Source of the DNA: Chloroflexota bacterium | Lineage (GTDB): Bacteria > Chloroflexota > Dehalococcoidia > FW602-bin16 | Direction of reading: 5' to 3' | NCBI GenBank assembly: GCA_004297765.1 | Contig: SCTZ01000086.1 | Coordinates: 1-53,072, forward strand | Length of the DNA stretch: 53,072 nt | Shown here: positions 15,407-23,918 of the stretch, piece by piece | Layout of the letters: each line of letters opens with the position of its first letter | Numbering within the stretch: position 1 is the first letter of the stretch | Program-made: the position numbers and the translations under genes | Notes under the pieces: model-generated | What the model was told of the DNA's origin: nothing | The model's input: only the letters and a program-made list of their open reading frames with translations | Databases searched by the model: none

Positions 15407-16702
15407 ATGTCAGACGTGGCGATTCGGGTCGAGGCTCTGGGCAAGCACTATCGTATCGGAGCATATGGACTGGTAGGCGCTACGCGCCATCGCTTTCGTC
15501 GGCTGATCGGTGCACCATTTGGACCGCTTGGTGGATCCCTCCGTGAGCCAACGTCAGACGAAGTCATCTGGGCGCTGAAGGACGTCTCTTTTGAAATCAA
15601 GCGCGGCCAGGTTGTAGGCGTGATGGGTCCCAATGGCGCGGGCAAGAGTACCCTGCTGAAGATACTGTCGCGCATCACTGAGCCAACCGAAGGTCAGGCC
15701 GAGATCAAAGGTCGGGTAGGCAGTTTGCTGGAGGTGGGCACCGGTTTCCATCCCGAGTTGACCGGTCGTGAGAACGTCTTCCTCAATGGCGCCATTCTTG
15801 GGATGAAGAAGCGAGAGATCGACCGCAAGTTTGACGAGATCGTGGCATTTGCAGACGTCGAGAAGTTTCTCGACACCCCCGTGAAGCGGTATTCCAGCGG
15901 CATGTACGTGCGCCTTGCTTTCGCGGTCGCCGCTCACCTCGAGACAGAAATCTTGCTGCTGGATGAGGTGTTGGCGGTAGGAGACGCGGCGTTTCAGAAG
16001 AAGTGCATCGGGAAGATCGGATGCGTTGCAGATGAAGGAAGGACTATCGTCTTCGTCAGTCATGACCTAGGAGCACTTCAGCGCCTGTGTAAACACGCGA
16101 TCTGGCTCGATAAAGGAAGAATCGTTTCTCAGGGCGAAACAGCCAGGATGGTCGTCTCTTACCTCAACGCGGGCGTCCAGTGTGCGGAGCAGACCTGGCT
16201 CCCCGAGTCACCTGTCAAACTTAGGAACGTCGTTTTGAGAGACAGATACGGAACGGTCCGGACGACTTTTTCGCCCGGCGACGAGATCACGGTCGAGATT
16301 CAGTATACCGCGGCGTGTCCTGTAGAAAGTCCGTACTTCTTCATCGCGCTGGGCAACAGCCACGGAGGAATAATCGGTGCGAACATGCTATTGGATGGGC
16401 ACCGACCGCCTGTCATAGACGGCGATGGCACGATAGCCTGCACGTTCAAATCCGTGCAGCTGTTGCCGCAGATGTACTCTGTCTGGGTGGGAGGGCGGTA
16501 TGCCAACGGTGTCACACCGATGTTGAAATCATCCGAAGTGGCAAGCATAACTATCACCGGATCGGCAGGTGCTCTTGGAATGGCAGGAGAGCTAGCCGAG
16601 GTGACGCTACCAGGCTCTGCCCCAGTGATCGTCCCATATGAATGGCGCTTTCCTGATGGTCGTACTGTTCCTGTCACGGTTCCAACGAAGGGAAAACCGT
16701 AG
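15407..16702 (+). CDS. ABC transporter ATPase for polysaccharide export with C-terminal glycan-recognition domain (Wzt-like)
   Basis: 431 residues from ATG 15407. The nucleotide-binding domain has Walker A GPNGAGKST (about 74-82), signature YSSGMYVRLAFA (about 162), Walker B ILLLDEVLAVGD (about 182-193) and the switch His in FVSHD (about 217). Lys/Arg-rich ALGKHYRIG at the start fits the polysaccharide and teichoic-acid subgroup. Residues 265-425 form a beta-sandwich like the Wzt C-terminal domain (FSPGDEITVEIQYTA, then PQMYSVWVGG), which in O-antigen exporters recognises the capped end of the glycan. That suggests that a terminal modification, perhaps by one of the three methyltransferases here, licenses export. 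The next gene starts on the base after the stop. Confidence 0.93.
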   Translation: MSDVAIRVEALGKHYRIGAYGLVGATRHRFRRLIGAPFGPLGGSLREPTSDEVIWALKDVSFEIKRGQVVGVMGPNGAGKSTLLKILSRITEPTEGQAEIKGRVGSLLEVGTGFHPELTGRENVFLNGAILGMKKREIDRKFDEIVAFADVEKFLDTPVKRYSSGMYVRLAFAVAAHLETEILLLDEVLAVGDAAFQKKCIGKIGCVADEGRTIVFVSHDLGALQRLCKHAIWLDKGRIVSQGETARMVVSYLNAGVQCAEQTWLPESPVKLRNVVLRDRYGTVRTTFSPGDEITVEIQYTAACPVESPYFFIALGNSHGGIIGANMLLDGHRPPVIDGDGTIACTFKSVQLLPQMYSVWVGGRYANGVTPMLKSSEVASITITGSAGALGMAGELAEVTLPGSAPVIVPYEWRFPDGRTVPVTVPTKGKP

Positions 16703-18235
16703 ATGCGTTTGCTCGTTTTCGACCATTATTTCGCCCATGACATCGAGGCTCTGGCACACGCGGCGCCATACGACGAGATCGGGCAGCTCTTCGTCACGAG
16801 GGTGGTAAACCTTGCACAGTACTACTTCCCACCCGACGCATTCGAGGGTTTGACCGGACCCTACAAACCCGCTTACGTCGCCAACCATGAGAAATGGGCG
16901 CGACGTGTGTGCCGGTTGATGGCTGCGATCCGTAGGAAGTTCGTCTTCGACGCGTTTGTGCTCCCTTCCGATACCTATTTCTATATTCGCCCCGCCATTC
17001 GTTGGGCACAAGCCAATGGAATACCCTGCATTATCGTTCAGAAGGAAACAAGCGTCTCTCCCTGGACGCTGGATGTGCACTCCACGCAAATGGGTACCTA
17101 CTACCCGTTTATCGCTGATGCCATGGCCGTGTGTAGTGAGAGACACAAGAGTTTCTGGCTGCGTGCAGGCGCGCCAGCCGAGAAGATATCGGTGACCGGA
17201 CAACCTAGGTTCGATTTCTATTCTCAGCCCGAGCGGTGGCGACGTTTGGACTCTGTGAATCTGCCCCCCAGCGCTGAACGGCGGAAGACGATTCTGTTCC
17301 TGAGTTACGACATCAGGGCATATGTACCCACCGACGATGACAGTGATGTAGCGTCGAGCCAGGGCGGGAGCCCGTTGACATGGGCGTCGTTACACCTGCA
17401 GACAATGCAAGCCCTCCTAGATCTGGTGGCATCAGAGCGTTATCGTCTGCTGATCAAGCCTCACCCGCAGCAAAGCGCAAAGCAGATTGCGAACATGAAG
17501 GAGCACATCCTTTCGTCCGGGCTCGGATTGGGCAAGGACGTCTTTGTTCTTTCGGAATTGGCCGACGCCAGGCAGCTCATCGTCAATGCGGACGTCGTCG
17601 TTGGTTTCCAAACAACAGCGCTGTATGAAGCGATGGCGGCAGGCAAGCCAGTCATCTACACATTCTGGGGAAACGAAGTGAGTACTCTTCAGGACACGCT
17701 TCTCCCGTTCCACTCATACCCGGAAGACGTATTGCTATGCGCTCGGTCTGGCGATCATCTCAAGGAGCTGGTGCTGGAGGCCGCCTCCACAAGATCTACT
17801 CAGCAACAGATGCGCGCCCGAAAGCTCATCTGTGAGGAGCATCTCGGACCTCTGGATGGTCGCGCAACTCAAAGAGTTCTGCATATGATTCATGAGTTGA
17901 CGAGTGCGCGTGCGAGCCATAAACCGTCTATACGTGGTAGCGATATCGGTCGACAGGTGATGGAAGGTATGGCACAGGAGGTCCATCACCTATCGGGTGT
18001 CATGTCCCGAAACCTATGGCACAGCCTTCGCGCGATGCTTCGTCCAATGGAACACCGGCGAGTGCTATGGCGAATGCATCGCCTCGCGGCCGAAAGGGAA
18101 CGTCGGCAGGTAGTGGAGCTTGCAGCTGAGAACATTGCGCTATGCAGAACCAAGGTGGAGCGGTTGCCCCGACCATACCGCAAGACCAGGCCGATCGAGC
18201 AGCACGAAGGTCCGATAGCTAGGACGAGAGGCTGA
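16703..18235 (+). CDS. GT-B capsule/teichoic-type glycosyltransferase
   Basis: 510 residues from ATG 16703, abutting the Wzt stop. Residues 85-130 hold an N-terminal Rossmann half (VLPSDTYFYIRPAIRWAQAN, IPCIIVQKETS). A second half follows with KISVTGQPRFD, the phosphate-handling YRLLIKPHPQQ, and VVVGFQTTALYEAMAAGKPV. The KPHP and TTALYEAMAAGKP motifs are shared by CDP-glycerol glycerophosphotransferases, capsule synthesis GTs and UDP-GlcNAc 2-epimerase-like folds. I therefore place it in that GT-B group without naming donor or product. The C-terminal 80 residues are basic and helical (ERERRQVVELAAENIALC) and could bind the membrane. It sits directly after the exporter, as capsule polymer synthases often do. 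Confidence 0.8.
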   Translation: MRLLVFDHYFAHDIEALAHAAPYDEIGQLFVTRVVNLAQYYFPPDAFEGLTGPYKPAYVANHEKWARRVCRLMAAIRRKFVFDAFVLPSDTYFYIRPAIRWAQANGIPCIIVQKETSVSPWTLDVHSTQMGTYYPFIADAMAVCSERHKSFWLRAGAPAEKISVTGQPRFDFYSQPERWRRLDSVNLPPSAERRKTILFLSYDIRAYVPTDDDSDVASSQGGSPLTWASLHLQTMQALLDLVASERYRLLIKPHPQQSAKQIANMKEHILSSGLGLGKDVFVLSELADARQLIVNADVVVGFQTTALYEAMAAGKPVIYTFWGNEVSTLQDTLLPFHSYPEDVLLCARSGDHLKELVLEAASTRSTQQQMRARKLICEEHLGPLDGRATQRVLHMIHELTSARASHKPSIRGSDIGRQVMEGMAQEVHHLSGVMSRNLWHSLRAMLRPMEHRRVLWRMHRLAAERERRQVVELAAENIALCRTKVERLPRPYRKTRPIEQHEGPIARTRG

Positions 18236-18243
18236 TCTCAACA

Positions 18244-20136
18244 ATGCTGACCTCAAGGTGCGCCGGTCCGTTCCATCAACCCGTGGTCAAGGCTTTGACG
18301 AGCCGAGCAAGGCGTGTCATCAACTGCGCTTACCAGCACGTTGTCCTTCCCCTCTCGGCCAGGGCACACGTGCAGAATTCCGTCAATCACTGGCTACTCG
18401 TCATCCAGGAAGCGCTAGGACTACCTATCATTGACGTGGGGCATGACGATCGGTACTTCGGGATATACCAAATCATGCGCCGCAGCCATCCGCCGGCAAT
18501 GGCCTCTTCAGGTCCCAGAGTATTGATTGTGAGCGCCAACGACAATCCCGACCACGTTGGGCTTCAAAGCATCGTAGCCCATGCGTTGATGCAGCGTGGA
18601 GCGAGAGTCCAGATCGCCATCTGCGATGGGAAGCTGCCCATCTGCGACATGGTGAAGGTCACCTCGGCCGGGCTGCCCTGTGAGCGCTGTCTTCGGCAGG
18701 CTATCAGACACTGCCAGGAGTTTCGGATTCCATACCATTTGCTAAGTGTATCGTTCCCTGAGTCAGTACCCCACTGCGGAGACAGCTCAATTGGACCGCG
18801 GCCAGAGACCGCCGCGGTTTCCGAAACCGCGGCGGTCTTGTCGCGCAGGACACTTCACTCGATGAGCCACGCACTACACGACAACGCGAGCGATGATGCT
18901 GCGGCCTGGGCCGGCGGCAAGGTGGGGATGTTGTCCGAGGAGGACTGCAGAGGATTCACGTACAGAGGATTACCGCTTGGGCTTTTCGCCCAGATCTCAC
19001 TGAAGAGCCATTTTCTGCGCGGCACGGTCTCGACCGAGGATACCAGAACCTTGCCAGCGTATCGTGCTTTTCTGACGACGGGAATGGTTCTCGCGGATGC
19101 GTACGAGCGGCTTCTGTCGCAGACGACGCCAGATTCCATTCTTATGCTCAACGGAAAGTACATCACGCAGCGTGTCCCATTCGAACTAGCTCGGCATCGG
19201 CACATTCCGGTGGTCACGTACGAATGCGGCTTCCAACGCAATTCAGCTGTCTTCTCGCGCAATCAAATGGCAAACGACTGTGCGCTCGACGAGTGGTGGC
19301 CCGCCGTGGCGCGTGTTCCGTTGACTTTGACTCAAGAGGCTAGACTGGAAGCCTATCTTGAAGGGCGGACGCGAGGGGCTCCCCTAGACAACGTGACCTA
19401 TAATCCTCGCTCCGTCGACGAGCCCACGGTCATCTTGGACCGGCTGAGGTTGGACAAGAACGTGAGGACCGTCAGCCTGTTCACTAATATCCTCTGGGAC
19501 TCGGCCTGCATCGACAAGGATCTCATGTTTGCCAACATGTTAGATTGGATCGAGAAGACCATCGAGTACTTTGGAGCTCGTCCAGACGTTCACCTCGTGA
19601 TACGTGTGCATCCGGCTGAGGTAGTGTTACCGGACAAGAGCCTGCAGCCGGTTCACCAGGAGATCGTGCAGAGGATGAAAACCCTGCCACCTAATGTGAG
19701 AGTGGTTGGTCCCGAGAGCGATTTGAGTTCTTATGCGCTTGTCGACATGAGCGATCTCGTGCTGGTCTACACGAGCACCGTCGGTCTGGAGGCAGCCACA
19801 CGCGGCAAGACCGTCCTGGTGGCGGGAGAGACGCACTACCGCGGAAAAGGGTTTACAGTCGATCCGAATACCCGCGAAGACTACTACGCGGCCCTGGCTT
19901 ATCTGCTCGGGCGACACGGGACCGATTGCGCGAACGAAGTCAGAACGCTTGCTCGTCGTTATGCATACCTACTCTTCTTTCGATTCATGCTTCCGTTCAC
20001 TCTCTATGATGCGGATGCCTATCCTCGCGTGTTTCGCTTCAAGAGGCTGAGTGACCTGGCGAAGGGCCGAAATGAGGTTCTGGACCTGATCTGCAACGGG
20101 ATCTTGGACGCACAGCCGTTTCTGCTGTCGGAGTAG
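18244..20136 (+). CDS. Large GT-B surface-polysaccharide glycosyltransferase
   Basis: 630 residues from ATG 18244. Near the start are RVLIVSANDNPDHVGLQSIV and GARVQIAICDGKLP, and a Cys pair CERCLRQAIRHC. The second half contains VHLVIRVHPAEVV, NVRVVGPESDLSSYALVDMS and VYTSTVGLEAATRGKTVLVA, the nucleotide-binding side of capsule-type GT-B enzymes and related to the previous gene. Donor and acceptor are unknown. A perfect 16-bp inverted repeat interrupts the frame at 18806-18838 and encodes the repeated ETAAVSETAAV, in a loop between the two domains. The gene therefore seems to have absorbed a palindromic element without losing its frame. It is probably cotranscribed with 16703 and 20139. Confidence 0.78.
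   Translation: MLTSRCAGPFHQPVVKALTSRARRVINCAYQHVVLPLSARAHVQNSVNHWLLVIQEALGLPIIDVGHDDRYFGIYQIMRRSHPPAMASSGPRVLIVSANDNPDHVGLQSIVAHALMQRGARVQIAICDGKLPICDMVKVTSAGLPCERCLRQAIRHCQEFRIPYHLLSVSFPESVPHCGDSSIGPRPETAAVSETAAVLSRRTLHSMSHALHDNASDDAAAWAGGKVGMLSEEDCRGFTYRGLPLGLFAQISLKSHFLRGTVSTEDTRTLPAYRAFLTTGMVLADAYERLLSQTTPDSILMLNGKYITQRVPFELARHRHIPVVTYECGFQRNSAVFSRNQMANDCALDEWWPAVARVPLTLTQEARLEAYLEGRTRGAPLDNVTYNPRSVDEPTVILDRLRLDKNVRTVSLFTNILWDSACIDKDLMFANMLDWIEKTIEYFGARPDVHLVIRVHPAEVVLPDKSLQPVHQEIVQRMKTLPPNVRVVGPESDLSSYALVDMSDLVLVYTSTVGLEAATRGKTVLVAGETHYRGKGFTVDPNTREDYYAALAYLLGRHGTDCANEVRTLARRYAYLLFFRFMLPFTLYDADAYPRVFRFKRLSDLAKGRNEVLDLICNGILDAQPFLLSE
18806..18838. repeat. Perfect 16-bp inverted repeat inside a coding region
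   Basis: AGACCGCCGCGGTTTC (18806-18821), one base, and GAAACCGCGGCGGTCT (18823-18838) are exact complements. The RNA would fold into a very stable GC-rich hairpin with a short T-poor tail. In frame it encodes ETAAVSETAAV. It resembles a palindromic element inserted in frame. Confidence 0.85.
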
Positions 20137-20138
20137 GC

Positions 20139-21059
20139 ATGCTCACCCATAGCGCCACTCCTGCCAGCAACATGCCGTTGGTCTCGGCCGTAGTGGTCAA
20201 CTACAACGCCGACGAAGAAACACGAGATTGTTTGCGCCTATTGCGGCAGACCGACTACCGCAAACTGCGCGTCTATCTGATCAACAACGGCCGCACGGGT
20301 GTGACATCGGAAACAGCGCACGCAACGTTTGGGGACGCCGAAGTGCTCCACGCGCCCAACAGAGGTTTCGCGGCCGCCTGCAATCTTGGCATTCAGCGGG
20401 CCTTGCGGGAGGGCACAGACTACGTATGGCTTGTCAACAATGACTTAGCTGTCACTCCAACGACCCTGTCCGATCTGCTCGGAGTCGCTGAGAGCGCAGA
20501 GAACCTGGCCTGCTGTGGGCCGAAGATCGTGTACCGAGACCGCGCAGATACAATTCAGTTTGCAGGAGGGTTTGCTCGAAAAGACGCCTCCTTCTGGTTC
20601 CCGAGAGGTGACTGGGAAAGGGACGTCGGACAGTATGACCATACCGAACAGACCGACTGGATCTCTGGAGCCTGTATGCTGGTAGCCAGACCGGCCTTGA
20701 GAGATATCGGACTGCTGGACGAAAGCTACTTTCTCTACTACGAAGACGTGGATTGGTGCGTCCGCGCAAGAAAGCGCCACTGGCGATGCCTATACGTCGG
20801 GACAAGCGTAGTAGTGCACAAAGGCGGACTGAGCACACACCCTGTGAGAGCGTATTACTATCCAAGAGCTCACCTGGTTTTCCTGTCCAGACACTACCCT
20901 TACCAGGCGTTCCCCGCACTACGCCGCTTTTACAGTCACAACGTGCGTGCGCACGTGAGAGCAAGGGATTGGGTTGGGCTGACAACTGACCTAAGAGTGT
21001 GCGTCGGCTTTCTGCGTCAGTTGCCAACGATAGTGCTGAGGCAAATGCGTGGACAGTAG
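20139..21059 (+). CDS. GT2-family glycosyltransferase (rhamnosyltransferase-like)
   Basis: 306 residues from ATG 20139. The GT-A fold starts at PLVSAVVVNYNADEETRDCL, followed by the acidic metal/nucleotide site in YVWLVNNDLAVTP (about residue 102) and the acceptor-side ISGACMLVARPALRDIGLLD and FLYYEDVDWCVRARK. This combination is typical of GT2 enzymes of the dTDP-rhamnosyltransferase and galactofuranosyltransferase type, which add one sugar to a lipid-linked glycan in the cytoplasm. It ends 11 bases inside the next gene. The donor sugar is not predictable. Confidence 0.9.
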   Translation: MLTHSATPASNMPLVSAVVVNYNADEETRDCLRLLRQTDYRKLRVYLINNGRTGVTSETAHATFGDAEVLHAPNRGFAAACNLGIQRALREGTDYVWLVNNDLAVTPTTLSDLLGVAESAENLACCGPKIVYRDRADTIQFAGGFARKDASFWFPRGDWERDVGQYDHTEQTDWISGACMLVARPALRDIGLLDESYFLYYEDVDWCVRARKRHWRCLYVGTSVVVHKGGLSTHPVRAYYYPRAHLVFLSRHYPYQAFPALRRFYSHNVRAHVRARDWVGLTTDLRVCVGFLRQLPTIVLRQMRGQ

Positions 21060-22263
21060 TCTTTCCATCTGCTTCGTCTCCCAGGAGTACCCAGAAGAGA
21101 CCGGCTGGGGTGGCATCGGCACGTACACGTACGAGATGGCACATGGGCTCGCTCGGGAGGGACATCGGGTAGTAGTCCTGGCCCGCGGCGCGACCCACCG
21201 CCGGTATTATGTAGAAGAGGACGGAGTGCACGTTTACCGAACGCTGCCGCGCCTGAATCTGAGCAACGCGCATCTCCTGTGGCGGCTCAACGGTCTGTGG
21301 GAAGGCTATCGTCTAGCAGTTGCCATCGCGCTCAGGGAGATCGTTCGGCACCATCACATCGACCTGATCGAGACCCCGGATCTGCACGCGGAACCGGTCT
21401 TATTTCGGCTGACCCGTGTCGGCAGACCACCGCTTGTGGTGCGGCTTCATTCAGCCAACTACATGGTCGGAGGGACAGGACCAGTGCATGCGCGACGCAG
21501 CCGTCTTGACCGTTGGTCCGAGAAGGTGATGCTACGCCTGGCAGCGGCGATCACCTCGCCTTCCGACGCCGGTGCGAGGCATCGTGATCCGGCCTACTCG
21601 ATTGCGCGTCGAGGCTATCGTGTCATCCCGAACCCCGTTGACACGAGCCACTTTCGCCCAGTGCACTCTCCTGAAGACGACAGCAATGCGGAGGTGCTTT
21701 TCATGGGTCGTCTGGAGCCGTTGAAAGGGATAGATGTCCTCTTGAGAGCGCTGCCCCTCGTCTGCGAAAACATGCCGGAGGCGAGGTTTACCGTTGTCGG
21801 TGCCGGGATGGGCAAGTCCACTGATTCGATAGCCGAGCAGAACGCAATGAGTTTGGCCTGTGGCGACTTCGCCGACCGCATGCGAGTCCTGTCCCGCGTG
21901 CCGCACGGGGAACTGCCTGCCATTTACGCTCAGGCCGCGGTCTGTGTGGTGCCATCGCGCTGGGAGCAGTTCGGGTATACGTGTGCCGAGGCGATGGCGT
22001 GTGGGAGGGCCGTCGTAGCCTCTCGGATCGGTGGCCTGGCAGAGTTGATCGAGGACAGAGTCTCCGGACTCCTGGTGGAGCCCGGGGACACGGACGCGCT
22101 GGCAGAGGCCGTTGTCCGGCTTCTGGGCGACACCGAGCTTCGCGAGGAGATGGGACGGGCCGCCCGCCGACGCGCGGAGACGATGTTTGCTACTGGAGTA
22201 GTGGCGCCACGGATGGCGGAGTTCTATCGTGGGGTTCTAGGGACTGTATGCGGCTCAGTGTAG
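21049..22263 (+). CDS. GT4-family glycosyltransferase
   Basis: 404 residues from GTG 21049, overlapping the previous gene. The first Rossmann domain shows CFVSQEYPEETGWGGIGTYT, with the acceptor-loop glycines, and VVRLHSANYMV. The second has the family hallmarks: VIPNPVDTSHFRP, VLFMGRLEPLKGID, and the EX7E motif in SRWEQFGYTCAEAMACGRA, then GLLVEPGDTDALAEAV. GT4 enzymes are retaining transferases of mannose, glucose, GlcNAc and related sugars from nucleotide donors. It overlaps the next GT gene by 16 bases. The sugar is unknown. Confidence 0.92.
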   Translation: MDSSLSICFVSQEYPEETGWGGIGTYTYEMAHGLAREGHRVVVLARGATHRRYYVEEDGVHVYRTLPRLNLSNAHLLWRLNGLWEGYRLAVAIALREIVRHHHIDLIETPDLHAEPVLFRLTRVGRPPLVVRLHSANYMVGGTGPVHARRSRLDRWSEKVMLRLAAAITSPSDAGARHRDPAYSIARRGYRVIPNPVDTSHFRPVHSPEDDSNAEVLFMGRLEPLKGIDVLLRALPLVCENMPEARFTVVGAGMGKSTDSIAEQNAMSLACGDFADRMRVLSRVPHGELPAIYAQAAVCVVPSRWEQFGYTCAEAMACGRAVVASRIGGLAELIEDRVSGLLVEPGDTDALAEAVVRLLGDTELREEMGRAARRRAETMFATGVVAPRMAEFYRGVLGTVCGSV

Positions 22264-23222
22264 TTGTTCCGGTCTACAACGAGGAAGCGGTCGTACTGAG
22301 CTTTCATGCGCGCCTGGCGGGCGTGCTGGACGGAGTGCCCTGCGCGTGGGAGATTTGCTACGTGGACGACGGCTCGACGGACCAAACGGCAGAGATGATC
22401 CGGCACATTATGAATGCTGACGCCAGGGTACGTCTGCTCCAACTTAGCCGGAACTTCGGGCACCAGGTTGCTCTCACAGCCGGCATGGATCACGCCGACG
22501 GGGACGCCGTGATCACCATGGATGGGGATGGTCAGCATCCTCCCGAGCTTATTCCTGAGTTGCTGGCCCTCTACCAAAAAGGCTATGACCTTGTCTTGAC
22601 CCAGCGCCGAGCCGACAAGGATGCCGGACTGATTAAGCGGCTGACGTCCAGGGGGTTCTACTGGCTGATCAACCGGCTCAGTCAAACCTACATCTTGCCT
22701 GACTCGGCCGATTTCAGGCTCATGTCGCGCGAAGCGGTATTGGGGCTGCGTCAAGTGCGCGAACAGCATCGCTTCCTGCGAGGGATCGTGACGTGGATGG
22801 GATTCTCGTGGGCGGTGGTCCACTTTCAGGCGCAGCCACGCCTGGCGGGATGCTCCAAGTACTCGTCGCGTAAGATGCTGGAACTAGCCGGCAATGCCGT
22901 TTTCTCTTTCTCCACCGTGCCGCTCAGGCTTGCCATCTGGATGGGATTTATACTCCTGTTCTTTTCGGCGACAGAGGTTGCATGGGTGCTATACCTGATC
23001 AGCGTTGGGAGGCAGGCAGAGTTGGTGCCGGGTTGGACGTCGCTGATGTTGGCCCTGCTGGGGATAGGCGGTGTTCAACTTGTTCTCCTGGGTCTGGTCG
23101 GTCAGTACGTCGGGCTGATCTTTCAAGAGACGAAGAAGCGTCCCCTGTATTTTCTGAAGCCACAGCCTCGCCGCGGTGCTGCGGCGGAAACAGTGGAGAT
23201 AGAAGAGAACCTTCGTGTCTGA
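22248..23222 (+). CDS. Polyprenyl-phosphate glycosyltransferase (GtrB/ArnC/DPM1-like GT2)
   Basis: 324 residues from ATG 22248, inside the end of the previous gene. The GT-A domain carries LSVVVPVYNEEAVV, ICYVDDGSTDQTAEM, LQLSRNFGHQVALTAGMDHA and the DXD site in ITMDGDGQHPPELIPEL. Two C-terminal membrane helices lie at about 225-250 and 262-290. This is the GtrB/ArnC layout, which moves one sugar from a nucleotide donor onto undecaprenyl phosphate at the inner face. The flipped product is the donor for GT-C enzymes, and this cluster has up to five of those (23919, 27226, 28794, 35179, 37908). It probably feeds one or more of them. The stop overlaps the next start. Confidence 0.92.
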   Translation: MRLSVVVPVYNEEAVVLSFHARLAGVLDGVPCAWEICYVDDGSTDQTAEMIRHIMNADARVRLLQLSRNFGHQVALTAGMDHADGDAVITMDGDGQHPPELIPELLALYQKGYDLVLTQRRADKDAGLIKRLTSRGFYWLINRLSQTYILPDSADFRLMSREAVLGLRQVREQHRFLRGIVTWMGFSWAVVHFQAQPRLAGCSKYSSRKMLELAGNAVFSFSTVPLRLAIWMGFILLFFSATEVAWVLYLISVGRQAELVPGWTSLMLALLGIGGVQLVLLGLVGQYVGLIFQETKKRPLYFLKPQPRRGAAAETVEIEENLRV

Positions 23223-23910
23223 TTCGAAGCAGTTCTTCTACACGGGAATCGCGGCGCAGTTCGACGCCGTGATGAACCGCTACGACCTGGAACGTCGTCT
23301 AGAGGTCATCTACGGGAATTTCCTGCCACAAGATCTGGAAGGGCAATCGCTGCTAGACGTGGGATGCGGAACCGGGTGGTTTTCGAGATGGGCTCTGACC
23401 CGCGGCGCGACGGTCACCAGCCTAGATCTGGGCGCGTCGCTGCTACGCCAGGCCCTGTCGAAAGGTCCTGTCCGGGCTGTTGTTGGAAACGCTCTGTCCC
23501 TACCTTTTGCGGACGCCTCTTTTGCCATCGTCGTTTCGAGCGAGGTCATCGAGCATACGGTAGACCCGGCAATGGCCATCGTGGAAATGGCGCGCGTGCT
23601 AAGGCCAGGAGGTGTGCTCGCCCTTACCTGTCCCAATCGTCTCTGGCAATGGAGTGTGCTGCTGACCGGCTTGCTACAGTTGAGGCCGTACCGCGGGTAC
23701 GAGAACTTCCCCGGCTATGGCGAGCTGGAGCAAATAGTGCGCGAGGCTGGCTTGCGGCTCGTGAGACATCAGGGATTGCATCCCTGGCCATTTCAGGTCA
23801 GAAGGCTTCAATCTCTGTCCCGACGGATAGACACGGCTTTTGGCGCTGGGCGTCTCGGTAGCTTGATGATCAACCAGGCCATTCTAGCCAGCAAGCCTGA
23901 TCCGGGTTGA
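23215..23910 (+). CDS. SAM-dependent class I methyltransferase
   Basis: 231 residues from GTG 23215, overlapping the previous stop by 8 bases. Motif I is SLLDVGCGTGWFSRWAL (about 45-61), the acidic end of strand 2 is VTSLDLG, and later motifs are VVSSEVIEHTVDPAMAI and ARVLRPGGVLALTCPN. The closest general resemblance is to UbiE/Coq5-like and polysaccharide methyltransferases of the Methyltransf_11 type. In a glycan cluster it most likely O-methylates a sugar or caps the chain end. The substrate is an inference from context only. Confidence 0.88.
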   Translation: MSDSKQFFYTGIAAQFDAVMNRYDLERRLEVIYGNFLPQDLEGQSLLDVGCGTGWFSRWALTRGATVTSLDLGASLLRQALSKGPVRAVVGNALSLPFADASFAIVVSSEVIEHTVDPAMAIVEMARVLRPGGVLALTCPNRLWQWSVLLTGLLQLRPYRGYENFPGYGELEQIVREAGLRLVRHQGLHPWPFQVRRLQSLSRRIDTAFGAGRLGSLMINQAILASKPDPG

Positions 23911-23918
23911 CGGGAATC

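Noticed and set aside
20452-21273. 273-codon minus-strand frame
   Set aside because: Antisense to two overlapping, well-supported glycosyltransferase genes and without its own start signals.
21981-22247. Upstream extension of the polyprenyl-phosphate glycosyltransferase
   Set aside because: The extra codons overlap the GT4 gene in another frame and are Arg/Gly-rich; family members start at the ATG at 22248.
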